From the NCBI GenBank assembly GCA_947472645.1, contig CANJBQ010000004.1, positions 1 through 64,000 of the forward strand: a DNA stretch of 64,000 nt, read 5' to 3'. The notes under the pieces were generated by a model. It was not told where the DNA came from and searched no databases. It saw only the letters and a program-made list of their open reading frames with translations. This stretch comes from Burkholderiaceae bacterium. GTDB taxonomy: Bacteria > Pseudomonadota > Gammaproteobacteria > Burkholderiales > Burkholderiaceae. A program made the translations under genes and the position numbers. This document shows positions 9,137-21,950 of this stretch, one piece after another (within the stretch, counting starts at the first letter, position 1; each line of letters begins with the position of its first letter).

Positions 9137-10879
9137 CTACTTCATTAAATCCTTTAGGTTTTGAAGGACCTGATCAACAGGAACTTGCGTAGCGGTGGCT
9201 TCCGTTCTTGCCTGCACCTCAACAAAACCCTCTTTCAAGCTTCTCTCACCAACCACAACGCGATAAGGGACTCCAATTAACTCCCAATCGGCAAACATCG
9301 CCCCTGGACGCTCGCCTCGATCATCAATAACTACCTCAAAGCCAGCAGTCATCATCTGCTCATAAAGATCATCTGCCGTCTTTTTGACGATGTCTGAACG
9401 GTCATAAGACACGGGACAGATCACTACTTGGAATGGCGCAATCGATGCCGGCCAAATGATGCCTTTGTCATCATGACACTGTTCAATAGCAGCGCCTAAA
9501 AGACGTGTAACTCCGATACCGTAGCACCCCATGACTAATGGCTTTGATTTTCCATTTTCATCAAGAAAGTTGGCTTTCATCGACTCAGAGTATTTTGTTC
9601 CCAACATAAAGACGTGGCCTACTTCGATGCCCCGACATATTTCGAGAGTGCCTTTGCCATCTGGGGACGCGTCGCCCTCAATCACATTACGAAGATCGAT
9701 GGCCGTCACCTTGGGTAAATCTTTCTCCCAATTCACACCCTTGAAATGAAAGCCCGTCTCATTCGCACCGCAAATCCAATCGGTCATGTCTAGCACGGTT
9801 AAATCAGCTATCAGAGTTACCTGTTGAGCTAAACCTACCGGACCAATTGAGCCTGGGGCAGCACCAAAGGTATTCAAGATTTCCGACTCTGTAGCCATCC
9901 TAAAATCGGCGAGGCCTGGTACTTTTTTCAGCTTTACTTCGTTGAGCTCATGGTCAGCTCGTAATAACACAGCAAATATTTTTGCTTTACCAGCAATGAT
10001 CTGCCCGTGCTCATCAAAACTATCCGCCGCGAAGGCAATCGTTTTTACTGTTTTTTCTAATGCTTGATTCAGAAATTTTGCAACATCCTCACATTTACTG
10101 ATACCAGGTGTAGCAACTTTTTCTATACTTTCTTGTGGCGTTTGGCTCTGCTTGATGGCACTAAAGGCTTGCGCAGCTTCTAAATTGGCAGCATATTCAG
10201 AGTCTTTACAATATACAATCGCATCTTCACCCGTATCAGCAATGACATGAAACTCTTGACTGCCACTTCCGCCAATGGCACCATTATCTGCCGCAACAGC
10301 CCTATAGTTCAAACCCAGCCGCGCAAAAATACGATGATATGCATCAAACATCTTGGCATAAGAAGCGCGCATCCCTTCTTCGTCTTTATCAAACGAATAG
10401 GCGTCTTTCATCAGAAACTCTCGGCCTCGCATAATCCCAAATCGTGGCCTTCTCTCATCGCGAAACTTACTCTGAATTTGATATAAATTAATAGGAAGCT
10501 GTTTGTAACTTTTAATTTCATTTCTAGCGATATCTGTCACCACCTCTTCAGAGGTGGGCTGTAAAACAAAACCGCGATCATGACGATCTTTAAATCTTAG
10601 TAATTCTGGTCCCATTTTTTGTAGACGCCCTGACTCTTCCCATAATTCTCCGGGCTGCACAAATGGCATTAACATTTCGATGGCACCGGCGCGGTTCATT
10701 TCTTCGCGAACAATTTCTTCAACTTTACGAATCACTCGCAAGCCGATCGGCATGTAGTTATAGATGCCCGCACCGATTTTTCGAATCATCCCAGCTCGCA
10801 TCATTAATTGATGAGATACGATTTCTGCATCAGCAGGGGCTTCTTTTAATGTCAATATGAATGTTTGAGTAGCTTTCAT
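9137..10879 (-). CDS. proS: Prolyl-tRNA synthetase
   Basis: Class II aaRS with bacterial-type insertion domain; starts [34 protein letters not shown]. Confidence 0.97.
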   Translation of the reverse strand: MKATQTFILTLKEAPADAEIVSHQLMMRAGMIRKIGAGIYNYMPIGLRVIRKVEEIVREEMNRAGAIEMLMPFVQPGELWEESGRLQKMGPELLRFKDRHDRGFVLQPTSEEVVTDIARNEIKSYKQLPINLYQIQSKFRDERRPRFGIMRGREFLMKDAYSFDKDEEGMRASYAKMFDAYHRIFARLGLNYRAVAADNGAIGGSGSQEFHVIADTGEDAIVYCKDSEYAANLEAAQAFSAIKQSQTPQESIEKVATPGISKCEDVAKFLNQALEKTVKTIAFAADSFDEHGQIIAGKAKIFAVLLRADHELNEVKLKKVPGLADFRMATESEILNTFGAAPGSIGPVGLAQQVTLIADLTVLDMTDWICGANETGFHFKGVNWEKDLPKVTAIDLRNVIEGDASPDGKGTLEICRGIEVGHVFMLGTKYSESMKANFLDENGKSKPLVMGCYGIGVTRLLGAAIEQCHDDKGIIWPASIAPFQVVICPVSYDRSDIVKKTADDLYEQMMTAGFEVVIDDRGERPGAMFADWELIGVPYRVVVGERSLKEGFVEVQARTEATATQVPVDQVLQNLKDLMK

Positions 10880-10934
10880 GAATTCTTTATAGATATAATC
10901 AATTCATTGATTTTAAAGGATTCGGAAAGTTATC

Positions 10935-11522
10935 ATGCTCGATAAAGAGGGTTACAGACCTAATGTCGGGATAATTCTCCTCAATCAGCGTAACGAAGTA
11001 TTCTGGGGCAAGCGTATTGGCCAGCATTCGTGGCAGTTTCCACAAGGTGGAATTCAACATGGTGAAAACCCCAAAGAGGCTATGTTTCGTGAGCTGCAAG
11101 AAGAGGTTGGATTATTACCGGAGCACGTCCAAGTGATTGGACGAACAAAAGATTGGATACGTTATGACGTTCCGGAGGAGTTCTTGCGAAGAAATTCCGC
11201 TCAAAAACCTCGGCGTATTAGCTATAAAGGCCAAAAGCAAATTTGGTTCTTACTGAGGATGATTGGCCGAGATAATGATATTTCGTTGAGAGCTACCGAT
11301 CATCCTGAATTCGATGCTTGGCGTTGGAATCACTATTGGATTCCGCTTGATGCAGTGATTGAATTCAAACGAGATGTCTACTCGCAGGCGCTCTGTGAAC
11401 TGGCGAGATACTTAAGTAGAAAAACACATTTAATGACCTTGCCGTGGAACTCTACATTAGAGGAATACCATCCAGCTATCCATGTAACACCCAGTCCTTC
11501 ATCTGTTGATACTCCTCAATAA
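10935..11522 (+). CDS. rppH: RNA pyrophosphohydrolase (Nudix)
   Basis: [17 protein letters not shown]..., Nudix box [23 protein letters not shown]. Confidence 0.95.
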   Translation: MLDKEGYRPNVGIILLNQRNEVFWGKRIGQHSWQFPQGGIQHGENPKEAMFRELQEEVGLLPEHVQVIGRTKDWIRYDVPEEFLRRNSAQKPRRISYKGQKQIWFLLRMIGRDNDISLRATDHPEFDAWRWNHYWIPLDAVIEFKRDVYSQALCELARYLSRKTHLMTLPWNSTLEEYHPAIHVTPSPSSVDTPQ

Positions 11523-11530
11523 AGAAACTT

Positions 11531-12064
11531 ATGCCTACCTATTTTTTTCGTATCGCCTGTTTCATTATTGCCTTTCTATTTAGTCAAAATAGCCTTTCTC
11601 AATCTCGCCTTTTTCAGGACTTGTCGGAGCTTAATTCAACCGAGGTCAAGATAGAACCAAAAGTTGAGTTTCCTAAAACCCCTCCCCAAGGAAAAGATTT
11701 AATCCCATTCACCCCTTCTGCAGATAGTAAAACCCTTCAATTTTTCTTGGACCCCAAAAATATTATGGTCGTTCAAAATATCGTGCAGTATGTTGTTGTC
11801 ATCCGCAGTCCTGAGGGAGCAGAGCAAACCTTATTGGCAGGTATTAACTGTTCTATATTTTTAAAGCGGACATATGCCTCACTTCAAAATGGCGTCTGGC
11901 AAGTAATGAGTGACAATGAATGGCGGCCTATCTCTAATTTAGGTTATAACAACTATCAAGCTTATTTGGGCAGAAGAGCTTTTTGTGCTGGAGATACAGC
12001 AAACAGCAACATATCTGATATTATTTTTCGTCTGAAAGATAACGATCAGAATCGCTATCGCTAA
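11531..12064 (+). CDS. CNP1-like family exported protein
   Basis: Signal peptide; downstream of rppH as is common in Burkholderiales; family assignment from memory. Confidence 0.65.
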   Translation: MPTYFFRIACFIIAFLFSQNSLSQSRLFQDLSELNSTEVKIEPKVEFPKTPPQGKDLIPFTPSADSKTLQFFLDPKNIMVVQNIVQYVVVIRSPEGAEQTLLAGINCSIFLKRTYASLQNGVWQVMSDNEWRPISNLGYNNYQAYLGRRAFCAGDTANSNISDIIFRLKDNDQNRYR

Positions 12065-12072
12065 AAGTATCT

Positions 12073-13961
<1,889 letters not shown>

Positions 13962-13973
13962 TTATGTTCCAAT

Positions 13974-14003
13974 AAAAAAGGCCTCGCAAAGGGGCGAGGC
14001 CTT
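13974..14003 (-). terminator. Putative terminator/attenuator between rpmA and obgE
   Basis: Minus strand AAGGCCTCGC-CCCTTT-GCGAGGCCTTTTTTATT. Confidence 0.8.
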
Positions 14004-14035
14004 GATCTGAATGGTATCAATCAGTCAGGCAATAA

Positions 14036-14296
14036 TTATGCTTGCGGTAAAACTGAAACAACAGATTTCTTTAAAATTCCTTTAATAGAGAACTCAACAT
14101 GTCCATCTACTAAAGCATATAGCGTGTGGTCCTTGCCTATGCCAACATTAGGACCAGCGTGTACACGAGTACCACGTTGACGAATAATGATCCCACCAGC
14201 ATTAATGGCTTGACCGCCATATACTTTTACACCTAATCGTTTTGATTCTGAATCACGGCCGTTTCTTGTTGAACCGCCGCCTTTTTTCTGTGCCAT
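14036..14296 (-). CDS. rpmA: 50S ribosomal protein L27
   Basis: [29 protein letters not shown]. Confidence 0.98.
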   Translation of the reverse strand: MAQKKGGGSTRNGRDSESKRLGVKVYGGQAINAGGIIIRQRGTRVHAGPNVGIGKDHTLYALVDGHVEFSIKGILKKSVVSVLPQA

Positions 14297-14320
14297 AAGA
14301 TACCCCTGTTATGCCTTTAG

Positions 14321-14632
14321 TTAAGCCAAAATATTATTAATCAAAATTTCTGTGAAATTTTGGCGATGCCCTTGACGCTTTTGATAATGCTTACGTCTGC
14401 GCATTTTAAAAATCTTCACTTTGTCGTGACGACCCTGGGCGATAACAGTGGCTGTTACGGAAGCACCAACTACCAAAGGCTCACCAAACTTCAATGAGTC
14501 ACCAGCCCCAATGGCTAGTACTTGGTCGATAATGATTTCGCTACCAATGTCCGCAGGTATCTGTTCTATTTTCAATTTTTCACCAGAAGCAACTTTATAT
14601 TGCTTGCCGCCGGTTTTTATGACCGCGTACAT
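14321..14632 (-). CDS. rplU: 50S ribosomal protein L21
   Basis: [14 protein letters not shown]...[21 protein letters not shown]; start corrected to internal ATG at 14632. Confidence 0.97.
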   Translation of the reverse strand: MYAVIKTGGKQYKVASGEKLKIEQIPADIGSEIIIDQVLAIGAGDSLKFGEPLVVGASVTATVIAQGRHDKVKIFKMRRRKHYQKRQGHRQNFTEILINNILA

Positions 14633-14656
14633 ATTAAATCCTCTCGAAAGGGTTAA

Positions 14657-14685
14657 TTCCCAAATATTCCCAAATAAATTGGGAA
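14657..14685 (-). promoter_or_regulatory. rplU 5' leader with alternative pairing segments
   Basis: RNA 5' arm TTCCCAA (14679-14685) can pair with either of two TTGGGAA copies (14667-14673, 14657-14663). Confidence 0.5.
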
Positions 14686-14692
14686 GCCTCAA

Positions 14693-14721
14693 ATTATAAC
14701 CCGCCGTTTTATCGCTGTCAA
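14693..14721 (-). promoter_or_regulatory. Consensus sigma70 promoter of rplU-rpmA
   Basis: Minus strand TTGACA-N17-TATAAT, perfect match to both hexamers. Confidence 0.93.
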
Positions 14722-14797
14722 AGCCTTGTTAGTTATACAAAACCTTTGATCTCTCCAATCCCTAAGAAATTGACTTAAAATAACGAAAGACAACCCC

Positions 14798-14819
14798 AAG
14801 AATAACTTAAGTTATTCTT
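14798..14819. repeat. 22-bp perfect palindrome upstream of the polyprenyl synthase gene
   Basis: AAGAATAACTT|AAGTTATTCTT. Confidence 0.95.
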
Positions 14820-14838
14820 TTTAAAAGACTTATTACTG

Positions 14839-15855
14839 ATGAACGTAGCCAACAGCCAACCCAAGCAAATCGTCAATTTGACCACAATCGTCGATCCGAT
14901 TCGTTTAGATATGCAAGAGTTAGATCTAGTCATTAAACATCGACTTTCTTCTGATGTTGCTTTAATTAATCAAATTTCTCAATATTTGGTTGAGGCTGGC
15001 GGCAAAAGAGTGCGCCCTGCACTTTTATTTTTGATTGCCAATGCATTAGGAAATGGTCTGTCAGTTCCTTTTCGTCATGAAATCGCAGCTGTTCTTGAGT
15101 TTATTCATACCGCCACCCTATTACATGATGATGTGGTCGATGAGTCTGATCTAAGGCGCGGTCGTAAAACAGCAAATGCTGTGTTCGGAAATGCTGCAAG
15201 TGTTTTAGTGGGTGACTTTCTCTATTCAAGAGCTTTTCAGATGATGGTAATTCCCGGAGATCTAAAAATCATGGAGATACTATCAAGTGCTACAAATATT
15301 ATTTCTGAAGGGGAAGTATTGCAATTGCTTAATCTCAATGACCCTCTTGTCAATGAAGAAAAATATCTTAAAGTCATTTTATATAAAACGGCGAAATTAT
15401 TTGAAGCCTCTGCTGAGCTCGGTGCTGTTTTAGCAAAAGCAACTCCAGCGCAAACCAAAGCTGCAGCAGAATTCGGTCAACATATTGGTGTCGTTTTTCA
15501 ACTGATTGATGATTGGTTGGATTATGCGGCAACCTCAGCTGCCATGGGTAAAAATGCAGGTGATGATCTCAGAGAAGGAAAACCTACCTTACCCCTCATT
15601 TATCTTTTAAGTCACGGCAACTCTATACAAAAAGAAATGGCCACCCGTGCTATTGAAAAAATTGAAGAGTTAGATGATGATTTTTACGAGTCCGTCATGC
15701 GGGAAGTCAATACCAGTGGAGCTTTAGATTACACCATCCAGCAAGCAGAGGTCGTTGCTGAAAAAGCGCGGCGTTGCCTTTGCGAGTTTCCAGATAATGA
15801 GAGTACAAAGTCGCTATTTCAACTCTGTGACTACTCACTGTCAAGATCCTTCTAG
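14839..15855 (+). CDS. ispB: Polyprenyl (octaprenyl) diphosphate synthase
   Basis: GGKRVRPALLFL, LLHDDVVDESDLRRG, LIDDWLDY; divergent from rplU-rpmA. Confidence 0.94.
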   Translation: MNVANSQPKQIVNLTTIVDPIRLDMQELDLVIKHRLSSDVALINQISQYLVEAGGKRVRPALLFLIANALGNGLSVPFRHEIAAVLEFIHTATLLHDDVVDESDLRRGRKTANAVFGNAASVLVGDFLYSRAFQMMVIPGDLKIMEILSSATNIISEGEVLQLLNLNDPLVNEEKYLKVILYKTAKLFEASAELGAVLAKATPAQTKAAAEFGQHIGVVFQLIDDWLDYAATSAAMGKNAGDDLREGKPTLPLIYLLSHGNSIQKEMATRAIEKIEELDDDFYESVMREVNTSGALDYTIQQAEVVAEKARRCLCEFPDNESTKSLFQLCDYSLSRSF

Positions 15856-16262
15856 TTAGAGACTCTCCTCAAAACCATTGATACTTCTTTGGATTGATTC
15901 TTAGTAATGACAGTGTAAGCCTGATCATTAATAAATACTAATGAGCCGTGATCGACAATTTTTGCCATCACGGAGTAAGAATGATTTTCTAAAATTTGTC
16001 GGCGATCATAATTGATCTCAAAGAAAATTGGCGTTTGACCTAACGGTGAAATTATTTTTTTATTGAGGATGATATAAGGGGCATCCGCCAGCGATACGTC
16101 CGCCAAAATAACTTCTAAATATGCACTAGGTGTCAATGCAATTCTTTCACGATAAATGACTGTACCTTTTATCACATCATTTGACGATTGCGTTGTCGAA
16201 CAACCCACCATGACAGCGCAGAAGAAAAACATTTCGATAAGTTTGATCTTTTGATATTTCAA
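15852..16262 (-). CDS. YbaY-family lipoprotein
   Basis: Lipobox-like VMVGCSTTQ; GTVIYRERIALTPSAYLEVILADVSLAD. Confidence 0.75.
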   Translation of the reverse strand: MKYQKIKLIEMFFFCAVMVGCSTTQSSNDVIKGTVIYRERIALTPSAYLEVILADVSLADAPYIILNKKIISPLGQTPIFFEINYDRRQILENHSYSVMAKIVDHGSLVFINDQAYTVITKNQSKEVSMVLRRVSN

Positions 16263-17845
16263 GATAACTCTTTGGCGATAACTGGATCATGAGGCTGAGA
16301 CATAAAATGCGGCGACATGATTTGAATACCTGCAGTATTAAACTCATCTTGGATTTTTTGATGGAGCTCTGAAAGAGTTTTAACCTGTTCTGCAGGATGT
16401 AGGGTGTGAAAAAATAATTGATACTCTACATAAAAATCGCTTAAAGCCCTCTGATATACATAAGGCGTAGGTAATTTTTGGATATTATCGATTGTGTTTG
16501 CTGCAGTGATTAACATGTGATGAATCTTTCGCCACGGAGCATCATAACCAATCGTTACCGTGGTCGATATTAAAGAACCAGTCGCATCATTAAGGCGCGT
16601 AAAGTTTTCTATGGAGTTGGCAATAATGACGGAATTAGGGATAGTGGTCTCAATTTTATTTTGAGACTGTATTTTGGTGGCTAATCCGCCAATCTCTGTT
16701 ACGACTCCCCTAACTCCATTCACTTGTACAAAATCACCAACTCGCAAAGCTCTCGAATACACCACCACAAGACCGCTCATTAACTGCGTCACAAGTCCCG
16801 TAGACCCTAAAGAAATAATGACGCCTAGAAAAACAGATAATCCTTTAAAAGCCTCGCTATTAGAACCAGGAATAAATGGGTAAATGATGGCAATACAAAG
16901 TCCCCAGATTATCACCCCTGTAATACGCTGGGTGGCGCTTACTGTTTCAAAATGGAGGAAAGGAATCTTTAACTGCCCCGATTGCACTCTACGAAAAAAT
17001 ACTTTTAGAAGATCCAATAGTGATCGGGTAATAAAAATAACTATAAAGATCGTAATTAAATTGGGTATCGCAGATAAAGCAGATTCTACAATCCATCGAA
17101 TTGTATTACTAACTTGTAAGCCTAATTGATGACCTAAAGGATAGGTTAAAGGAAAACGGCTTAAGGAGTATGTGATCCATGCATATATAAAAATCAGCAA
17201 AAATAACCAACTAATGACTTGTGTCAAGCGGGCTGCAAACATAAATAAGTATTCGGTCCAATGAGCTCCGCTAGTCTTCGAAGGAAATTGATGACATTTC
17301 ATGAGTAAAAAATGAGAGAGCCAATTTAAACTTCGACGAAGAACCACTATGGCGATAACTAGTGCAATCGTCGCAATCAGCACTAAAAGGGCTTCATGCA
17401 ACATGAAGGAAAGCTTTGTTTGCTGATACTTAGCCGTTTTAAGCTCATTCAGTATCTCAACCGTTCTAGAAACAATCAACTCCATGCTTTCACCAGATTC
17501 GAGATCGATATCTTTCTCAATCAATGAGAATAAATGACGAGTACCTAAGTGAAACTGGAATCCTTTTTCACCCGCAAGCGTAAAAGGAATCCCTTGAATT
17601 TCGTTTGTCAGCTCGCTCGTCTCAACTTGGTCAACACGTTTGATCGCGTTATCTACCCGGACCTCAGGTGAGGCTCCGTTTAATGGGGCTCTAAAAATTG
17701 CAATATCTCTATTCATCAGCGACAAAACAGCTGGGCGAGGACTTAGGTCGGTTTTGGTCTGCGCAATAGACATTTGAGAGAACATCCCTCCCAAAAAGAA
17801 AACGATACTCATACTAATCAATTTTAAAATTGAGTAAAGACGCAT
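16259..17845 (-). CDS. MscS-family mechanosensitive ion channel
   Basis: Multi-TM; VGDFVQVNGVRGVVTEIGGLATKIQSQNKIETTIPNSVI. Confidence 0.9.
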   Translation of the reverse strand: MRLYSILKLISMSIVFFLGGMFSQMSIAQTKTDLSPRPAVLSLMNRDIAIFRAPLNGASPEVRVDNAIKRVDQVETSELTNEIQGIPFTLAGEKGFQFHLGTRHLFSLIEKDIDLESGESMELIVSRTVEILNELKTAKYQQTKLSFMLHEALLVLIATIALVIAIVVLRRSLNWLSHFLLMKCHQFPSKTSGAHWTEYLFMFAARLTQVISWLFLLIFIYAWITYSLSRFPLTYPLGHQLGLQVSNTIRWIVESALSAIPNLITIFIVIFITRSLLDLLKVFFRRVQSGQLKIPFLHFETVSATQRITGVIIWGLCIAIIYPFIPGSNSEAFKGLSVFLGVIISLGSTGLVTQLMSGLVVVYSRALRVGDFVQVNGVRGVVTEIGGLATKIQSQNKIETTIPNSVIIANSIENFTRLNDATGSLISTTVTIGYDAPWRKIHHMLITAANTIDNIQKLPTPYVYQRALSDFYVEYQLFFHTLHPAEQVKTLSELHQKIQDEFNTAGIQIMSPHFMSQPHDPVIAKELS

Positions 17846-17902
17846 TTTGGGCTCTCTTTTGTTTTTAGTGAGAAAATTTAAGTTACTCTATTTTGCCTAA
17901 TT

Positions 17903-19867
17903 TTGATGATGAACTCCAATTACCGGCCTGAAATTGATGGTCTGCGTGCTATCGCCGTCCTTTCAGTTCTGATTTATCATGCTTTCCCGCAGTATTTACC
18001 AGGGGGATTCATAGGGGTTGATATTTTCTTTGTCATCTCTGGATACCTCATTACCGGCATTATTTTTAACGAATTACACTCGGAATCATTTAGCCTGTGG
18101 TCGTTTTATCAACGCCGAATTCGCCGGATTTTTCCAGCTCTACTTTTGGTTTTTCTAATCTGCACAGGTTTGGGCTGGCTGATTATGACTCCTGCAGAGT
18201 TCGAGCTTTATGGGACGCATATGATTGCCGGTGGCGGTTTTGTTCCAAATGTTCTTTTTTGGCGCGAAGCAGGTTACTTCGATAAAGAAGCGATCACCAA
18301 ACCACTTCTTCATCTTTGGTCATTAGGCGTCGAGGAGCAATTCTATCTTGTTTGGCCATTGATACTAGCCATTGGCTGGAAAATTTTTAAACCTAAAATC
18401 TCTTTAGTATTATCTTTAACAGTTTTATTATTACTTGCATCGTTAGCTTGGAGCTATTACCAGGTCTCTCATAACCCAGTCGCAGATTTTTACTCCCCTA
18501 TATCACGATTCTGGGAGCTAGCGCTTGGTGGATGCCTAGCGCTGCGAGCATCACACGCCAATCATTCGCAATACCAACACCCTATTTTTGAATTTGTTGG
18601 AACTTTGCTTTTAGCCTTCGGTTTATTTGGCCTTGACTCACAAACTCCCTATCCAGGCATGTGGGCTCTCATACCATGCCTTGCTAGTGCCATGATCATT
18701 TACTCTTCTGGAGCTCCTTTAACGCCTCTGGGATATATAGTTCGTAACCCCGCGATGGTATTTATTGGGCTCATTAGTTACCCTTTGTATTTGTGGCATT
18801 GGCCTTTACTTTCCTTTGCGAGAATCCTTGAAGGCGACACAATCTCAAATATTTACAAGCTGGCTTTATTGACACTTTCTTTTGTATTAGCTTGGCTGAC
18901 CTACCGTTTTATTGAAACGCCGATCCGCAGAACTAAAACTAGCAAAACGGCGTTAGTTCTTATTTTATGTATGCTTTTAGCAATGAGCTTTGGTGTCGTT
19001 CTGCGTAAGAAAGATGGCTTTAAACAACGTCATGCTAACGCCCTATCTGCTGATTTAAGTACGATGGTAGTTGGAGAGTTTCGAGATCAAATATTGCGCC
19101 CTTGCCAACTTGCTCTTAAGATTGCGCCAGAATTAGATTGTTTCGCCGATCTTCGTGAGCCGATTAAATATGCCTTATTAGGAGATAGTAAAGCAGAAGC
19201 TCTTTTTTACGGATTGACGACGGTATCTTCCAATCAAGGTCATTGGTTGCTGGTCGATGGTGTTCATCCTGTGCCGATTGGATCAAGCGAAAATAATGCC
19301 GAAATCATGAAAGTTCAACAAGTGTTTAAAGCCGTCAGCCAAACTGCATCCATAGAAGTTGTGGCCATTGCCAATACTATGTCAGGTCTTTTCCCAATCC
19401 ATCCAAAAACAGGCCTGATTATTCCAGGGTCAAACGCAACTGAACAATTGAAAATTTGGAGCCAACAAATTACTTCGCTAGAGTCGGCAGGTAAAAAAGT
19501 CGTGGTGATCATCGATAACCCTACTTTTCCAGATCCCACCAGTTGTCTTAGTGGCGGATTAACGCCTTCGACATTACTCAATCAAGTTTTTACTAGAAAA
19601 GCAAACCCGTATTGTTCAGTCCCTTACGATCAATTTTTAGAAGGTACCCAGATCTATCGAGACTGGCTCAAAGAACTACAAAAAAGTCATCCTCACCTCG
19701 TCGTTTTTGATACAACACCCTATTTATGTGATGTTAAAAACAATCTCTGTAGCATTACAGAAGGTAATCAATTTTTATATAGCTACAGTAACCATATTTC
19801 GGATTATGCAGCTAAAAAAATTGGCGGTGCCCTAACACCATTGGTGGATGATCTTGCTAAAAAATAA
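17903..19867 (+). CDS. OafA/YrhL-type acyltransferase-3 with C-terminal SGNH-like domain
   Basis: YRPEIDGLRAIAVLSVLIYHA..GGFIGVDIFFVISGYLIT; C-terminal LLGDSKAE. Confidence 0.92.
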   Translation: MMMNSNYRPEIDGLRAIAVLSVLIYHAFPQYLPGGFIGVDIFFVISGYLITGIIFNELHSESFSLWSFYQRRIRRIFPALLLVFLICTGLGWLIMTPAEFELYGTHMIAGGGFVPNVLFWREAGYFDKEAITKPLLHLWSLGVEEQFYLVWPLILAIGWKIFKPKISLVLSLTVLLLLASLAWSYYQVSHNPVADFYSPISRFWELALGGCLALRASHANHSQYQHPIFEFVGTLLLAFGLFGLDSQTPYPGMWALIPCLASAMIIYSSGAPLTPLGYIVRNPAMVFIGLISYPLYLWHWPLLSFARILEGDTISNIYKLALLTLSFVLAWLTYRFIETPIRRTKTSKTALVLILCMLLAMSFGVVLRKKDGFKQRHANALSADLSTMVVGEFRDQILRPCQLALKIAPELDCFADLREPIKYALLGDSKAEALFYGLTTVSSNQGHWLLVDGVHPVPIGSSENNAEIMKVQQVFKAVSQTASIEVVAIANTMSGLFPIHPKTGLIIPGSNATEQLKIWSQQITSLESAGKKVVVIIDNPTFPDPTSCLSGGLTPSTLLNQVFTRKANPYCSVPYDQFLEGTQIYRDWLKELQKSHPHLVVFDTTPYLCDVKNNLCSITEGNQFLYSYSNHISDYAAKKIGGALTPLVDDLAKK

Positions 19868-19918
19868 TAATTGATTGAAAAGATGCTCTTTTCCGTAAAA
19901 TATCAGTATATTTACTAA

Positions 19919-20899
19919 ATGAATCCTATGACACAACAAATCACCTCCTGGTCAGTATCTCAAGTCGCGGCACTTTACGAGTTGTCTTTTCCAGCCTTAA
20001 TGGCCCGCGCCGCAGAAGTTCACGATGAGTATTTTCCTGATGGGGATATTGAACTTGCTACGCTACTTTCCATCAAAACTGGTGGATGCCCCGAAGATTG
20101 CTCTTATTGTCCACAAGCAGCAAGATATAACACAGGGATCGAAGCAACGAAGTTAATGGATCTTGAAGAAGTCTTAGACGCAGCAAAAGCTGCTAAAGCA
20201 GCTGGATCTAATCGTTTTTGTATGGGTGCGGCATGGCGCGAACCTAAAGATCGTGATATTGAAAAAGTGGCGGTCATGATTCGAGAGGTTAAAGCTTTAG
20301 GACTAGAGACTTGTGCCACCTTAGGTATGTTAGAGGCTCAACAAGCACAAGCGTTAAGCGATGCAGGTCTTGATTTTTATAATCACAATCTAGATTCTAG
20401 CGAAGACTTTTACGGTACTGTTATTAAAACTAGAGAGTATCAAGATCGTATTGATACCTTAACTCACGTTCGCCATAGTGGTATGTCAGTATGTTGTGGT
20501 GGCATTATCGGGATGGGTGAGTCGCGCCGTCAACGCGCCGCCCTCATCTCACGTCTTGCCAATCTTTCACCTTATCCCGAATCAGTGCCAATCAATCATC
20601 TAGTGCCCGTCGCAGGAACACCGCTTGCAGATCAGCCGCCTTTAGATCCCCTAGAATTCGTTAGAACCATTGCCATAGCTAGAATCACAATGCCAAAGGC
20701 ACGTGTGAGACTTTCTGCCGGTCGTCAGGAACTCGGCCGCTCCGTGCAAGCCATGTGTTTTATGGCTGGTGCAAACTCAATTTTTTATGGTGATAAATTA
20801 CTAACCACCAATAATCCAGAAGCTCAGGCAGATCTTGATCTGCTTCGCGAGCTTGGTCTCAAAATAAAAGTGAATCAAACTACAGAAGTAGCTGTTTGA
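19919..20899 (+). CDS. bioB: Biotin synthase
   Basis: Radical-SAM motif [24 protein letters not shown]. Confidence 0.98.
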   Translation: MNPMTQQITSWSVSQVAALYELSFPALMARAAEVHDEYFPDGDIELATLLSIKTGGCPEDCSYCPQAARYNTGIEATKLMDLEEVLDAAKAAKAAGSNRFCMGAAWREPKDRDIEKVAVMIREVKALGLETCATLGMLEAQQAQALSDAGLDFYNHNLDSSEDFYGTVIKTREYQDRIDTLTHVRHSGMSVCCGGIIGMGESRRQRAALISRLANLSPYPESVPINHLVPVAGTPLADQPPLDPLEFVRTIAIARITMPKARVRLSAGRQELGRSVQAMCFMAGANSIFYGDKLLTTNNPEAQADLDLLRELGLKIKVNQTTEVAV

Positions 20900-21892
20900 T
20901 TAAATGACCTGTAACATGATTTTGCCAATGTGCGCACTGCTCTCCATCCGCTCATGGGCTTTCATCACTTCCGCTAATGGATAGACAGAGTCTATGACGG
21001 GTAGACATTGGCCTTTTTCTAATAAAGGCCAGACGTGCTGTTGTAAATCTTTAGCGATTTGCTCTTTCTGTTGATCACTTCTTGGGCGAAGTGTCGCACC
21101 CGTATAAGTAAGCCTTTTACGCATAATCATCTGCACATCCAAAGCAGCTTTACTGCCTTCTAAAAAAGCAACTTGTAACAAACGCCCATCAACGGCTAAA
21201 GAATTAATGTTTCTTTGTATATATGAGCCACCCACCATATCTAAAATAACGTCCACACCTTTTTTATTGGTAATAGTTTTTATACGTTCGACAAAGTCTT
21301 CTTCCTTGTAATTAAATACATAGTCGGCACTTAATTGTTCGCAAGCTCTTTTTTTATCTGAATTTCCGACCGTTGCCATGACCGTTGAACCAAAAGCTTT
21401 CGCTAACTGTATCGCAGTAATACCAATCCCACTCGAACCACCATGGATCAATATAGTTTCCTTAGGCTGAAGGTGCCCCATGTTAAATAAGTTCGACCAG
21501 ACCGTAAAATAATTTTCTGGAATCGCTGCTGCTTGCAACATTGATAACCCCTTCGGAATCGGCAAACAACTTCCTACGTGTGCAACACAAAACTCAGCAT
21601 ACGCACCTCCAGGTGTTAAGGCGCAGACTTGGTCCCCTACTTGATAGGTCGTAACCTGCTCACCAATTGCAACAATCTCACCTGCAACCTCTAAACCCAA
21701 ATACTCTGAGGCACCAGGTGGAGGTGGGTAAGATCCAGATCTCTGGAAAACATCAGGCCGATTGACACCAGCAACATGCACTTGAATCAACACCTGGTGT
21801 GCCGTCGGAATCGGTAAAGTTACTTGAGCTATTTTCATGATTGTCGCTGGTCCTCCATCCCCATGCACTACAACACTCATTGTATTTTTCAT
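20900..21892 (-). CDS. NAD(P)H:quinone oxidoreductase (zeta-crystallin-like MDR family)
   Basis: GVNRPDVFQRSGSYPPPPGASEYLGLEVAG; ILIHGGSSGIGITAIQLAK. Confidence 0.93.
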   Translation of the reverse strand: MKNTMSVVVHGDGGPATIMKIAQVTLPIPTAHQVLIQVHVAGVNRPDVFQRSGSYPPPPGASEYLGLEVAGEIVAIGEQVTTYQVGDQVCALTPGGAYAEFCVAHVGSCLPIPKGLSMLQAAAIPENYFTVWSNLFNMGHLQPKETILIHGGSSGIGITAIQLAKAFGSTVMATVGNSDKKRACEQLSADYVFNYKEEDFVERIKTITNKKGVDVILDMVGGSYIQRNINSLAVDGRLLQVAFLEGSKAALDVQMIMRKRLTYTGATLRPRSDQQKEQIAKDLQQHVWPLLEKGQCLPVIDSVYPLAEVMKAHERMESSAHIGKIMLQVI

Positions 21893-21950
21893 GATTTTTT
21901 TCTTTCTTTGAATTCTGTTTATCAGTTATTTTTAGTCCTGATTAATACGT

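Noticed and set aside
10897-10912. AATCAAT-TC-ATTGATT between proS and rppH
   Set aside because: Short, AT-rich; no further evidence for a regulatory role.
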